Shown in pieces: positions 1 to 8,269 of a stretch of DNA of 64,000 nt. The notes beneath the pieces were generated by a model that saw only the letters and a program-made list of their open reading frames with translations, was not told the DNA's origin and did not search any database. A program made the translations under genes and the position numbers. The stretch is from Alkalihalobacillus sp. LMS6 (GTDB taxonomy: Bacteria > Bacillota > Bacilli > Bacillales > Bacillaceae_D). Within the stretch, counting starts at the first letter, position 1. Each line of letters starts with the position of its first letter. The DNA is taken from NCBI RefSeq assembly GCF_024362765.1, contig NZ_CP093302.1:3822008-3886007 (forward strand), read 5' to 3'.

Positions 1-29
1 ATTTCGCACCTTGTTCACCTCTCATTTCT

Positions 30-653
30 CTATGGTAAACGCTTCATGCTCAAGGCAATAAACAGCTGTGCACTATAATACGTTGTCATAATCCAGACAG
101 TCGAATGAGGAACAGCACTTACAAAAAGATTCCACGCCAAAATTGTATCAGAAACAATAAACAATATGCTTCCAAATAAGGCGAAACGATTCCTGGTCCA
201 GCAAGCGACAATACCCATACTCGTAATAACAAGAATGTAAAAAAGAACAGGTATAACTAAAGCTCCTTCACCGGACTGAAGCATTGAATGAATAAGGATG
301 GAACCCGCTAAGAATCCGTATAGGGCATAAGGAAGAACAACCCGTTTTTTTCGATTCTTTTTTAATGTTGCTTTATAAAAACCTGGAATATATAAAAGAT
401 GCCCTACGAGGAAAATGACTAAACCAGCTAAAAATGAAAACGCAATGGCAGCATCTGCAACCGTACAAACGATAAGACCAGCTAGGATCCACAAGTTGGC
501 TTTGTGTGTACGAACGCTGCTTAAAGCTAAATGAACAATAAGAAGCATTGGAACAATTTTAAAGATAACGCTTACAATTTGATTCGACTGGTCACTCATC
601 AGCAAGATATAGACGATGCTCATTAACACAATTAATCCAATTTTCACTTGCAC
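30..653 (-). CDS. YhhN/TMEM86-family integral membrane protein
   Basis: The protein of about 207 residues is almost entirely hydrophobic, with about eight predicted membrane segments. Its mid-region (V-A-D-A-A-I-A-F then G-L-V-I-F-L-V-G-H-L-L-Y) matches the YhhN/TMEM86 signature. Animal TMEM86B is a lysoplasmalogenase; the bacterial role is not established. The longest frame opens at an ATG at 671, but a strong AGGAGGT (660-666) sits between that ATG and a GTG at 653, 7 nt upstream of the GTG, so I place the start there. A 54-residue membrane gene lies just upstream on the same strand and probably shares its transcript. Confidence 0.8.
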   Translation of the reverse strand: MQVKIGLIVLMSIVYILLMSDQSNQIVSVIFKIVPMLLIVHLALSSVRTHKANLWILAGLIVCTVADAAIAFSFLAGLVIFLVGHLLYIPGFYKATLKKNRKKRVVLPYALYGFLAGSILIHSMLQSGEGALVIPVLFYILVITSMGIVACWTRNRFALFGSILFIVSDTILAWNLFVSAVPHSTVWIMTTYYSAQLFIALSMKRLP

Positions 654-683
654 CAGCGCACCTCCTCGCATTGATCAGATTCG

Positions 684-848
684 CTACCTTCCTTGTTTAC
701 GATTCCAATCAACAACTAAACCTAATAGTAAGCCTGCGCCCACATACAACACAAGAGAACCTGTAAATAAACCAAACGACAGCCCTAATGCAAGGCCAAT
801 AAACGTCGCGCTTCCTAATCTTCGTCCATACCTCTTTTTTTCGGTCAT
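684..848 (-). CDS. Small hypothetical membrane protein (54 aa)
   Basis: Reading the minus strand gives an intact 54-codon frame beginning M-T-E-K-K-R-Y-G-R-R. A basic N-terminus is followed by two glycine-rich hydrophobic stretches separated by only a few residues, and it ends W-N-R-K-Q-G-R. The look is of a small helical-hairpin membrane protein, recalling AtpZ-type or glycine-zipper proteins, but I do not recognise a family. A GGGAG lies about 12 nt upstream; an in-frame ATG four codons earlier is possible but has its Shine-Dalgarno directly abutting it. The gene precedes the YhhN gene by about 30 nt and is probably co-transcribed with it. Confidence 0.5.
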   Translation of the reverse strand: MTEKKRYGRRLGSATFIGLALGLSFGLFTGSLVLYVGAGLLLGLVVDWNRKQGR

Positions 849-1023
849 CGTTCTGCCCATCTCCCTTATTACACGATTTCTCTAGTCTATCATGTCAAAG
901 AAGGACAGAAAAGATTAGCCTAACGCTCTGCTTAGTGATTCAATAGTCTTTCTTTCACTATAATTTATTTAGAATCTTATGAATATATCATTTTTATTCA
1001 GAACACGATTGAAAAATCATATT

Positions 1024-1029
1024 TATAAT
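1024..1029 (+). promoter_or_regulatory. -10 element of the metal-sensor operon
   Basis: A TATAAT lies about 40 nt upstream of the sensor start and directly upstream of the TGA-N8-TCA operator. No convincing -35 is visible at 17 nt, as expected for a regulated promoter. Confidence 0.4.
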
Positions 1030-1035
1030 GCTAAC

Positions 1036-1051
1036 ATGAACATATACTCAT
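1036..1051 (+). promoter_or_regulatory. Probable CzrA-type operator upstream of the sensor gene
   Basis: ATGA-N8-TCAT has the same half-sites and 8-nt spacer as the better palindrome upstream of the exporter gene (1400-1423). It lies at the expected transcription start just 3' of the TATAAT, where a bound ArsR-family repressor would block initiation. Confidence 0.55.
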
Positions 1052-1069
1052 ATAAGGATGGAAAAAACA

Positions 1070-1375
1070 ATGTCTGAACCGAGATATGACTTAGATCAAG
1101 AAACACTTTTTATCGTTTCACAGAGTTTTAAAGCATTAAGTGATCCTACCCGGATCCGAATTCTTCATTTATTAGCGAATAAAGAATGCTCTGTTGGCGA
1201 AATTGTTGAACATTTAGAGCTTGGACAATCAACCGTATCTCATCAATTAAGATTCCTTAAAAACCTTCGACTAGTAAAATCAAGACGTGCTGGAACCACG
1301 ATATACAACTCGCCGCAAGACGAACATGTCTTAGATATTTTAGAAAAAACGATTGAACACGCTACACACGACTAA
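1070..1375 (+). CDS. czrA: ArsR/SmtB-family zinc-responsive repressor (CzrA-like)
   Basis: This 101-residue winged-helix repressor should bind operator DNA when metal-free and release it on binding Zn(II) or Co(II). The core has [13 protein letters not shown] and a recognition helix around Q-S-T-V-S-H-Q-L. The alpha-5 metal ligands known from Staphylococcus aureus CzrA are all present with identical spacing: D84, H86, H97 and H100. The alpha-3N cysteine site of lead/cadmium sensors is not seen, favouring zinc. I use the second ATG (1070), which has AAGGA 11 nt upstream; the first ATG at 1058 abuts that Shine-Dalgarno. It is followed by a CDF exporter, its obvious target. Confidence 0.85.
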   Translation: MSEPRYDLDQETLFIVSQSFKALSDPTRIRILHLLANKECSVGEIVEHLELGQSTVSHQLRFLKNLRLVKSRRAGTTIYNSPQDEHVLDILEKTIEHATHD

Positions 1376-1399
1376 AAGCTGTGTGACGTTGTTTGTTTA

Positions 1400-1423
1400 A
1401 TATATGAATAATTGATCATATAT
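1400..1423 (+). promoter_or_regulatory. Palindromic operator between zinc sensor and exporter
   Basis: A perfect inverted repeat with 8-nt arms ATATATGA / TCATATAT and an 8-nt spacer matches the TGA-N8-TCA pattern bound by CzrA/SmtB-type repressors. It lies just upstream of the Shine-Dalgarno (AGGAGGG, 1431-1437) of the exporter, so it may regulate the exporter separately from the sensor. Confidence 0.65.
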
Positions 1424-1444
1424 AACATTAAGGAGGGAACAACA

Positions 1445-2335
1445 ATGGGACACCACCATGGGCATAATCATCACCACCATTCAACCGGGCAAGCAAACAA
1501 AAAGAATTTAGTTTTCGCAATGATTATTATCGGAAGCTGGATGTTCATTCAATTTATTGGAGGTTTATGGACCGGTAGTTTAGCGCTTTTAGCCGATGCC
1601 GTTCACATGTTTAATGATTTCGCTAATCTGTTTATTAGTTTTCTTGCCATCACCCTCGCTGCACGTGCTGCAACAAAAACGCGAACATTTGGAAATCATC
1701 GGTATGAAGTGCTCTCTTCCTTATTAAACAGCGTGATGCTATTGGTGATTGCCTTCTTTATCGTTCGTGAAGCGATCGGACGTTTTGTTGAACCACAGGA
1801 AGTCATGGGTGGAGGAATGATTGTCCTCGCTTTTATTGGCTTACTTGCAAATCTTGGGGCGATGTTCGTGCTTATGCGTGGGGATGTGAAAGACAATTTA
1901 AACATGCGGGGCGCGTATTTACATGTACTTAGCGATACATTAGGTTCCGTCGCAGCCGTTCTTGCAGGGGTGATTATCCTCTTAACAGGCTGGTACACTG
2001 CGGACCCCGTTTTAAGTATTCTCATTGCCGTTATGATTTCGATCTCTGCTGTTCGACTTTTAAAAGATACGCTTCACGTCTTAATGGAAGGAACGCCACA
2101 GCGCATTGATATCGATGACGTAAAAGCAAATTTAACCGCCATATCTGGTGTGAAAGATGTTCATAGCCTTCATATTTGGACGATCACATCTGGGATGGAC
2201 TGTTTAACAGCACATATCGTCATCGAGTCAACTAGCGAAACAACCTTCGAACAAGTCCTTCAAGAAGCAAACGAATATGTACATCATCACTTACAAATTA
2301 AGCATGCGACCATTCAAATTGAACAAGACCAATGA
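1445..2335 (+). CDS. czcD: Cation diffusion facilitator, zinc exporter (CzcD-like)
   Basis: This 296-residue CDF transporter should export Zn(II), probably also Co(II)/Cd(II), in exchange for protons across the cytoplasmic membrane. It has a His-rich N-terminus (residues 3-12), six transmembrane helices and a cytoplasmic C-terminal domain. The two metal-binding HxxxD motifs are intact: H54/D58 in TM2 and H160/D164 in TM5, the zinc-selective His/Asp arrangement. The start at ATG 1445 follows AGGAGGG by 7 nt; the longer frame from 1412 would run through the operator. It sits 69 nt after the CzrA-like sensor, making a self-contained zinc-resistance unit. Confidence 0.9.
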   Translation: MGHHHGHNHHHHSTGQANKKNLVFAMIIIGSWMFIQFIGGLWTGSLALLADAVHMFNDFANLFISFLAITLAARAATKTRTFGNHRYEVLSSLLNSVMLLVIAFFIVREAIGRFVEPQEVMGGGMIVLAFIGLLANLGAMFVLMRGDVKDNLNMRGAYLHVLSDTLGSVAAVLAGVIILLTGWYTADPVLSILIAVMISISAVRLLKDTLHVLMEGTPQRIDIDDVKANLTAISGVKDVHSLHIWTITSGMDCLTAHIVIESTSETTFEQVLQEANEYVHHHLQIKHATIQIEQDQ

Positions 2336-2339
2336 AAAC

Positions 2340-2362
2340 AGGAACAGCTACACACTGTTCCT
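2340..2362. terminator. Bidirectional hairpin between czcD and the convergent gene
   Basis: Perfect 8-bp arms AGGAACAG / CTGTTCCT with a 7-nt loop. It lies between the convergent gene ends and contains the minus-strand stop codon in its loop; T-rich sequence follows on the minus strand. Confidence 0.55.
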
Positions 2363-2953
2363 CTCTTGGTAAGAATTGACGTTTAATAAAGGGTTTGGCT
2401 CATACTTAGACGCCAATGTATCAATAAAAATTCGAATCTCTCTAAACAGTTTCGCTTCAATTTGTTCTCGCTTCACGTTCGCTTCATCTTCTGGAAGGAA
2501 GTAGTGCGTATTTGCAGCTTGACACCATAAAGGCAGTAAACGAAAAACATCTGATGCTTGATGGTAAAAATCTGCATCATAATGGTTGAACGGAATATCA
2601 AAATGATTCTCGTCTTGATCCATATAGGACCAGTTGCCATTTGAGTAAGTAAGTTGTTCATCGTCCTGTACGAACGCAATGACAATACTCTTTTGCTCTA
2701 GGTTAAGATTCGTTTTTGTTCCCATTAAATTATAGTGTCGCTTTATTTCATCTACAGCATCGTCTGCACGACGTAGTTCTTTTTCAATTGCTTTACACGT
2801 TGCGATAAGTAGATCCTTATACGCATCATTTTCTACTAACTTTTTTTCAATACGCTTTAAGCGCCGCGCCTTCATGACACGAGGATGAATTGCTGCATTG
2901 TAAATAAGCAACAGCAACAAGACGATCCCAATTATCCAAATAAGCTCCGTCAC
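2348..2953 (-). CDS. Hypothetical membrane-anchored protein
   Basis: The 201-residue product starts with a hydrophobic helix (residues 3-22) followed by a strongly basic, coiled-coil-like segment (about 28-75, K/R/E-rich) and a more acidic soluble C-terminal part with many aromatic residues. The topology suggests one N-terminal anchor with the rest in the cytoplasm (positive charges follow the helix). I do not recognise a family. The start is a GTG at 2953 with AGGAG about 12 nt upstream. It is monocistronic: the next minus-strand gene upstream is the RND pump at 3118, with that gene's terminator between them. Confidence 0.6.
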   Translation of the reverse strand: MTELIWIIGIVLLLLLIYNAAIHPRVMKARRLKRIEKKLVENDAYKDLLIATCKAIEKELRRADDAVDEIKRHYNLMGTKTNLNLEQKSIVIAFVQDDEQLTYSNGNWSYMDQDENHFDIPFNHYDADFYHQASDVFRLLPLWCQAANTHYFLPEDEANVKREQIEAKLFREIRIFIDTLASKYEPNPLLNVNSYQERNSV

Positions 2954-3059
2954 ATTACAACAGCTCCTGTGTGGAAAGGTTTGATTCCTCCATTATAAGC
3001 GGTCAGTATAACATTGGAAAGAGATCACTCTGACAAATAGGAGGGAATTGTTTACATAA

Positions 3060-3106
3060 AAGACCCCCCAACGTTTTCACTTTTACGCGTCTACTTTGGA
3101 GGGCTT
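3060..3106 (-). terminator. Terminator of the large RND exporter
   Basis: Stem CCCCCCAA / TTGGAGGG (one mismatch, 3064-3071 with 3096-3103) followed on the minus strand by TCTTTTA, immediately downstream of the exporter stop codon. Confidence 0.5.
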
Positions 3107-3117
3107 TCTTTTACATA

Positions 3118-6100
3118 CTATTGCTCTTCTCGCTGTTGATTTTCTACTTTGTTTTTAAATGGCCACCAATTTTTACTGCCGATCGCCGAACCAATCGCCG
3201 GAACAAATAAAGGAAGCAGGATGACGCAATAAAACAATAAGCCAATGACAACGAGCGTACTTACTTGCATAAGTGTCAACACGCCTGAAGCGAGCATTGA
3301 AGCAAACGTTCCGCCTAAAATAAGCGCTGCTGATAGAACGGTTCCACCAATTTTCTTCATTCCTTCATGCATGGCAACTTTAAATCCGTGCCCTTCCTTT
3401 AACTCCTCATCAAAACGGGTTAAAAGAAAAATGGAGTAATCGACACCGAGTGCCATTAAGAGTACGAAACCAAAGAACGGTACCGGCCACATCAGTCCTT
3501 GATAATCCAATATGCCCGTAAATATAAATTCTGTTATCGCTGCTGCACTAAAGTACGTGGCAACAAGTGAAAACAATACATAAAGAGGCATAATAAGCGA
3601 GCGGAATAAAACAACAAGCGCAATAAAAATCCCCACAAGCATAATGGAAGCCGTTATAAGAAAATCTTGATTCGTAATATCTTGTAGGTCTCGGTTTTGT
3701 GCTGAGATCCCACTTACCAGTACAGTAGCATCCTCAAACGGTGTGTCTTTTAATGAAAACTTCGCGACGTCTTCAATCTCATTTACTGCATTAATCGCTT
3801 CTTGCTGGTACGGATCAACATGCAGCGTCACTTCAATCAGTGAAACCACCTTATTATCTGGCGTTGCATAATGCTCCCACAGTTGATCAAACTCTTCCTC
3901 TTGCAGCATATCTTCTGAAATAAAAATCCCTTCGAGCGGATGTGCAGGTTGATTCGCAATTTGATCGGTAAACGATTCTAAATCGGTTAGACCATTCCGA
4001 ACGTCATCTACACCATCCTGCGCTTCACGAATGCCTGAGGAAAATTCATTCAGTGCATCTTCAAAGCTGTCCATGCCTGCTGCTAAATCACTCAATCCTG
4101 CCTGAACTTCACCTAACCCAGAACCAATTTCGTCGGCTCCTTCTCCTAACGTGCTGATTGCCGTCACAGCTTCTCCTAAGCCAGCTGCAAGCTCATTTGT
4201 CTGTGTTTGAATCGCACCAAGTTCTTCGTTAATCTCATTCGCAATTCCATCAGGAGAAGGAACGTCAATTTGATTAAGAGGCGTATCAAATGTGAGCAAT
4301 TGCCGTAATTCGGTCAGTTCTGCAACCGCGCTTGCCAATTCACCTTCAATGGCAGCCCGCGTCTCTTCTACGTTGGTTACAAACGTAATTGCTTCTTGCA
4401 GTTGCCCTTGACCAGTTTGTAAACTTTCCTCCAACTGCTGCAGCAAGCCTGGAATCTCCGTATCTCCAGCCTCTGCCTCTGCTTGATCCCGTAACTCGTT
4501 TACGGTTTGCTCCCATGAATCTAGCTGCCCCCTCAACCCAACGTCAAAGACATTTGGGTCAAACGCCAATCCGGCAACAATCGTTTGTAGTTCTGCCAAT
4601 TGCTGTTGCCGCTCATCAATGGATTGCAAAAGGGATGTTCTTAGCTCTTCGGCTTCATTTAAAGCTGTTTCAATCTCTTGCATATCCGGAAATTCATTTG
4701 CTAACCCTTGCACTTGTTCCTGATAAGTCGTTATCTCATTTGAAACAGTTAAAACGGCAGTTTGAGCCTCTGATAATTCTGTTCCTAATTCAGCTAATCC
4801 AGATTGGAGGGCCGCTGCACCATCTTGTGCATCACCAACACCGCTCTGCAAGTCAGTAATTCCTTGTCCAACTTGATCGAGTTCACGATCCGCTTCCTCA
4901 ACGCCTTGTATTAAATCGTCGTGACCTTCCATCACTTCATCTAATCCATTAATCGCTTCACGAATCATGTCCGCTAGCTGATCGGCTTGTTCGGGAACTG
5001 TGAATAGATCGGTCCTTTCCCCTTCCGGTCTTGTCACCGTTCGAACCTGATCAACCTCTTCAATTTTTTCCAAGTTCAAAGCCATTAATTCTAAGTACGG
5101 CAGGGAATTCGGGTTCGCCCATGTCTCTTCAGGTGTTTCAACAGCAAGTGTCGTAAAAAAGATTTCACCCTCACCGAATTTATCTGCAATTAAATCATAC
5201 GCATAAATCGAATCGTAACTTTCATCAATCTCTTCTACGTTGTTAAACGAAACATCATTATCGTAGTAGAGCATGAGTGGCGTTACGATGAGAAAAACTA
5301 ACAAAAGAGCATAGCCAGGCCGATAGATAGAGAAACGCCCCATCTTCCGCCAGAGCCAATTGTTTTCCCCATCATCTTTTGGCTTACTTGGCCAAAACAT
5401 TTTTTGACCTAACCCAGCCATAATACTTGGCAATAGTGCCCAAATTCCTAGCACAAGAACCAGAACGCCAACCGACACCCCCACCGCCGACTGGAAAATA
5501 TTAAACTCCGCAAATATAATAGTCGCAAAGCCAATAAAACCTGTGATGGCACCATATAACACCGTTTTTGACGACGCTTTAAACGTAACAAGCATCGCTT
5601 CTTTTGAATCATTTTGAGAAATGAGTTCCTCTTGAAATCGTCTCATTAGTAAAATACAATAGTCCGTCCCGACACCAAATACGACCGCCATAATAAAAAT
5701 TTGCGTATAAGACGAAATCGGAAAATCAAACCATTCGACGAGTATTGATACCGCCGATATGGAAAATACGTAGGCAGTTCCTAGTAATAATAATGGAAAA
5801 ATTGGCGCTAGAGGGGAACGAAACACAATAAGTAAGACGACAAAAACAAGTGCAATCGTAATCCATTGAGAGACAGCTAACCCATCTTGAATGCTCTGGT
5901 CCATATCCTCATTGATGACCGGCGCTCCCGTTTGGTAATGTGTGAGCTCATCAATTTGCATTTTTTCGTCAATCGCGGCTCGATACTCACTATATTCTTC
6001 ATCTTCTATATCGAGCTCGAGTAACACTAATACCAGCTCTTCATCGTCACTTAAAAGCTGATTTTCTTGCTGCTCCCCATCAAACGGGGATACTACATTA

Positions 6101-6402
6101 TGTAAAGGAATATCGCCTGCATCTTCTTCGATATCATGAACGACTTCTTCAATTTGATTGTACTGATCCGCTGTTAATCCATCCTCTTCATAATAGGCAA
6201 CAATTACTTGCTGTCCTTGAAAACCTCCATCTTCTTGAATTAACGCTTCATAGCGTTCCGTCGGATAATGATCCGGAATTTCGATCTGCCCTTTTTCACT
6301 AACTAATCGATCTAAATCAGGTGAAAACAGCAACAACAAAACAGTTGCCGCAACCCATAAGATTGGTGCAGCGATTAATATCGGCTTACTCGACCATCTC
6401 AC
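3118..6402 (-). CDS. MMPL/RND-family exporter with large coiled-coil extracellular domain (YdgH-like)
   Basis: This protein of about 1,094 residues has the two-fold RND/MMPL architecture: an N-terminal helix, an acidic extracellular loop, a block of helices with the G-V-G-T-D-Y-C motif, a very long extracellular region, and a second block with A-L-G-V-D-Y-S and a basic C-terminus. The D-Y motifs are the proton-relay positions of MMPL pumps. The central extracellular part is rich in xxxLxxG heptad repeats (L-Q-S-G-V, L-Q-S-G-L, I-G-S-G-L), as in YhgE-type proteins. The substrate is unknown; B. subtilis YdgH is the closest named relative I recall. GTG at 6402 is chosen because AGGAAGG lies 8 nt upstream; the frame is open to a GTG at 6450 whose AAGGA is too close. 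Confidence 0.8.
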   Translation of the reverse strand: MRWSSKPILIAAPILWVAATVLLLLFSPDLDRLVSEKGQIEIPDHYPTERYEALIQEDGGFQGQQVIVAYYEEDGLTADQYNQIEEVVHDIEEDAGDIPLHNVVSPFDGEQQENQLLSDDEELVLVLLELDIEDEEYSEYRAAIDEKMQIDELTHYQTGAPVINEDMDQSIQDGLAVSQWITIALVFVVLLIVFRSPLAPIFPLLLLGTAYVFSISAVSILVEWFDFPISSYTQIFIMAVVFGVGTDYCILLMRRFQEELISQNDSKEAMLVTFKASSKTVLYGAITGFIGFATIIFAEFNIFQSAVGVSVGVLVLVLGIWALLPSIMAGLGQKMFWPSKPKDDGENNWLWRKMGRFSIYRPGYALLLVFLIVTPLMLYYDNDVSFNNVEEIDESYDSIYAYDLIADKFGEGEIFFTTLAVETPEETWANPNSLPYLELMALNLEKIEEVDQVRTVTRPEGERTDLFTVPEQADQLADMIREAINGLDEVMEGHDDLIQGVEEADRELDQVGQGITDLQSGVGDAQDGAAALQSGLAELGTELSEAQTAVLTVSNEITTYQEQVQGLANEFPDMQEIETALNEAEELRTSLLQSIDERQQQLAELQTIVAGLAFDPNVFDVGLRGQLDSWEQTVNELRDQAEAEAGDTEIPGLLQQLEESLQTGQGQLQEAITFVTNVEETRAAIEGELASAVAELTELRQLLTFDTPLNQIDVPSPDGIANEINEELGAIQTQTNELAAGLGEAVTAISTLGEGADEIGSGLGEVQAGLSDLAAGMDSFEDALNEFSSGIREAQDGVDDVRNGLTDLESFTDQIANQPAHPLEGIFISEDMLQEEEFDQLWEHYATPDNKVVSLIEVTLHVDPYQQEAINAVNEIEDVAKFSLKDTPFEDATVLVSGISAQNRDLQDITNQDFLITASIMLVGIFIALVVLFRSLIMPLYVLFSLVATYFSAAAITEFIFTGILDYQGLMWPVPFFGFVLLMALGVDYSIFLLTRFDEELKEGHGFKVAMHEGMKKIGGTVLSAALILGGTFASMLASGVLTLMQVSTLVVIGLLFYCVILLPLFVPAIGSAIGSKNWWPFKNKVENQQREEQ

Positions 6403-6518
6403 CTCTATCGCCTTCCTCTCAAAAAATTCCTTTACCCCGTGATAAAGCACTCCTTACTATACCCGAATCTCTATCTTTTCATCAGATTATCGACATTTTT
6501 CATCTTTAATTTGCACAC

Positions 6519-6547
6519 AAAAAAAGAGTAGGTACTCCACCTACTCT
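6519..6547 (-). terminator. Rho-independent terminator of the siderophore-binding gene
   Basis: Perfect 9-bp arms AGAGTAGGT / ACCTACTCT with a 5-nt loop, followed on the minus strand by seven Ts. It lies 7 nt past the stop codon. Confidence 0.85.
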
Positions 6548-6553
6548 CACTTT

Positions 6554-7504
6554 CTACTCGCCTTCAATAATGGCGTTATATACAGAATCAATGGTTTGCA
6601 TATTTGCTTGATAACCGTTGTAGAGCCAGCTACTGCTGCCATCACGATTATAAAGATTCCCTTGCTCTACTGCAGGAATCGTTGACCACACTGACTCTGA
6701 TTCTAATTTTTCGATCGTTTCTGGGTCACTGTCAATTAAAAACAAATACTCTGCATCAAGCTCTGCAATCGCTTCTAGCGAAACAGGATTCCAATGGGCA
6801 CCCACGTCTTCTGGCAACTCATCAATTAAATTGGCAGGCGTCAATTCGAGATCTTCAAATAACACCGCACCGCTTGCCACATCAGGTGCAACAACATAAT
6901 ACTTACCACCAATCACCCATAGTGCCGCTACTTTACTATCCCCAATTTCGTCTTGAAGCTGTGCTTTGACATCTTCAACATGTGCATCGTACTCATCAAT
7001 CGCTCGATTTGCCTCATCTTCTTTTTGAAGAACGTCTCCCATAAGCGATAGCGTTGCGCGCCAATCATCTTTTGTTTCCCCATCTATGACGTACGTAGGA
7101 GCAATTTTATTGTATTGCTCATAGCTTCCACCAGCCAAAGAATCTTCACCTGATGCAAAAATAAAGTCAGGCTCCGCCTCCATGATGGCCTCCAATGGCA
7201 ACGTAGAATCAATTGGTTCAACGCCCTCTAAATGGTCTTCTAAGTAATCTTGCGTGCTGGATCTACTTGCAACTGACCATTGACGTATTGGGGTTACCCC
7301 AAGTGTAACGAGAGGGTCCTCTAGATAAGAAGCAATAATACGTTGTGGATTTGCTGGAACCGTGACTTCATTTCCTAGTTTATCCGTTACTGATATCGGC
7401 TCTTGTTCCTCCTCCACTTCATGATTAGCTGACTCATCCGTCCCATTTGAACATGCAGCCAACATCGCTAAACCAACTGTAGAAAGCATCATCATCCGTT
7501 TCAT
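6554..7504 (-). CDS. Iron-siderophore ABC transporter substrate-binding lipoprotein
   Basis: The 316-residue product has a lipoprotein signal (M-K-R-M-M-M-L... L-A-A-C, C18 as the lipidated cysteine), then an acidic linker and a FecB/FepB-type periplasmic-binding fold. It should capture ferric siderophore outside the membrane for an ABC importer. Recognisable features are the D-K-L-G-N-E-V-T-V-P-A-N-P-Q-R start of the domain and H-W-N-P-V-S-L-E-A-I near the C-lobe. The ATG at 7504 follows GAGGGGAAC; an upstream in-frame extension would cross the Fur box. No permease or ATPase gene is adjacent, so it must work with a transporter encoded elsewhere. Confidence 0.85.
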   Translation of the reverse strand: MKRMMMLSTVGLAMLAACSNGTDESANHEVEEEQEPISVTDKLGNEVTVPANPQRIIASYLEDPLVTLGVTPIRQWSVASRSSTQDYLEDHLEGVEPIDSTLPLEAIMEAEPDFIFASGEDSLAGGSYEQYNKIAPTYVIDGETKDDWRATLSLMGDVLQKEDEANRAIDEYDAHVEDVKAQLQDEIGDSKVAALWVIGGKYYVVAPDVASGAVLFEDLELTPANLIDELPEDVGAHWNPVSLEAIAELDAEYLFLIDSDPETIEKLESESVWSTIPAVEQGNLYNRDGSSSWLYNGYQANMQTIDSVYNAIIEGE

Positions 7505-7538
7505 ATCGTTGTTCCCCTCACTATATGTACTACCTGCT

Positions 7539-7567
7539 ATAATATTGATAATGATTATCATTGTCAA
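7539..7567 (-). promoter_or_regulatory. SigmaA promoter with embedded Fur box
   Basis: On the minus strand TTGACA (7562-7567), a 17-nt spacer and TATTAT (7539-7544). The spacer holds a perfect 7-1-7 Fur box, TGATAAT-G-ATTATCA (7546-7560), so iron-loaded Fur would sit exactly where RNA polymerase binds. This predicts iron-repressed transcription of the siderophore-binding gene. Confidence 0.9.
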
Positions 7568-7598
7568 TATTATTTTTAGATTATTTTATTATCAATGC

Positions 7599-7632
7599 AA
7601 AAAAACACCCGTCTTTTCCAAAAACGAGTGTT
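7599..7632 (-). terminator. Terminator downstream of the TPR gene
   Basis: Stem AACACCCG / CGAGTGTT (one mismatch) at 7604-7611 and 7625-7632, followed by seven Ts on the minus strand. It lies about 130 nt past the TPR gene stop; I see no gene between them. Confidence 0.65.
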
Positions 7633-7758
7633 ACTTATGTTTACTAATTGCGTCTCTTAAACAAAAGGAATCGCGTCTATCTTTAATTTATGTTCTCGAG
7701 ATACGGACTTGACTTGATCAATCGAATTGAATGAACAGAACGGCCCTAATCATTTTGT

Positions 7759-8247
7759 TTAATCCCACACGTCATTCAATCGACCTGAGTAAAACGAAAT
7801 TGCTTTTTGGTATGCTAAAATCTCTTCATCCTTTGTTGTTTCAGTTAAACACGTTAATAGCAACGCCATCGCTTGCTCATGTTGCTTTAAATTATAAAGC
7901 GTCATTGCATAAAACACTTTTAACGCATAATACGTTGGAAATTTAGCCAAACCTGCTTCAAACGTCGCTTTTGACTCCTCATACATGCCCAAAGTCCGAT
8001 ATGTACTACCAAGACCTAAATAAGCTCCTTTTAAATCTTCATCAGCTAATCCCAGTTTTATCGCTTTTTCGTAGTAAGGGTAAGCTTCTTTTTCTTTGCC
8101 TTGCGGATCACATGTCGATGCAAGAAAATAGTTGAGATCGGCATCGTCGGGATTTTCTTTTAACCAACTGTGAAGTTCTTCATAAGCGCGATTGTATTCG
8201 GCATTCGCTAACCAATATTCAACTTGTTCTTTCTGTTGTTTAGTCAC
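7759..8247 (-). CDS. Tetratricopeptide-repeat protein
   Basis: The 162-residue soluble protein consists of four to five consecutive TPR-like helical pairs; the best are A-Y-P-Y-Y-E-K-A-I-K-L and A-Y-L-G-L-G-S-T-Y-R-T-L-G-M-Y-E-E-S-K. Such proteins act as protein-interaction scaffolds; no partner can be deduced. The frame is open to 8304, inside the upstream gene, but a GTG at 8247 with GAGGGGGG upstream is the likelier start and leaves 22 nt after the DUF2804 stop. The two genes therefore look like an operon. Confidence 0.75.
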   Translation of the reverse strand: MTKQQKEQVEYWLANAEYNRAYEELHSWLKENPDDADLNYFLASTCDPQGKEKEAYPYYEKAIKLGLADEDLKGAYLGLGSTYRTLGMYEESKATFEAGLAKFPTYYALKVFYAMTLYNLKQHEQAMALLLTCLTETTKDEEILAYQKAISFYSGRLNDVWD

Positions 8248-8269
8248 CTTTGTCCATCCCCCCTCACTG

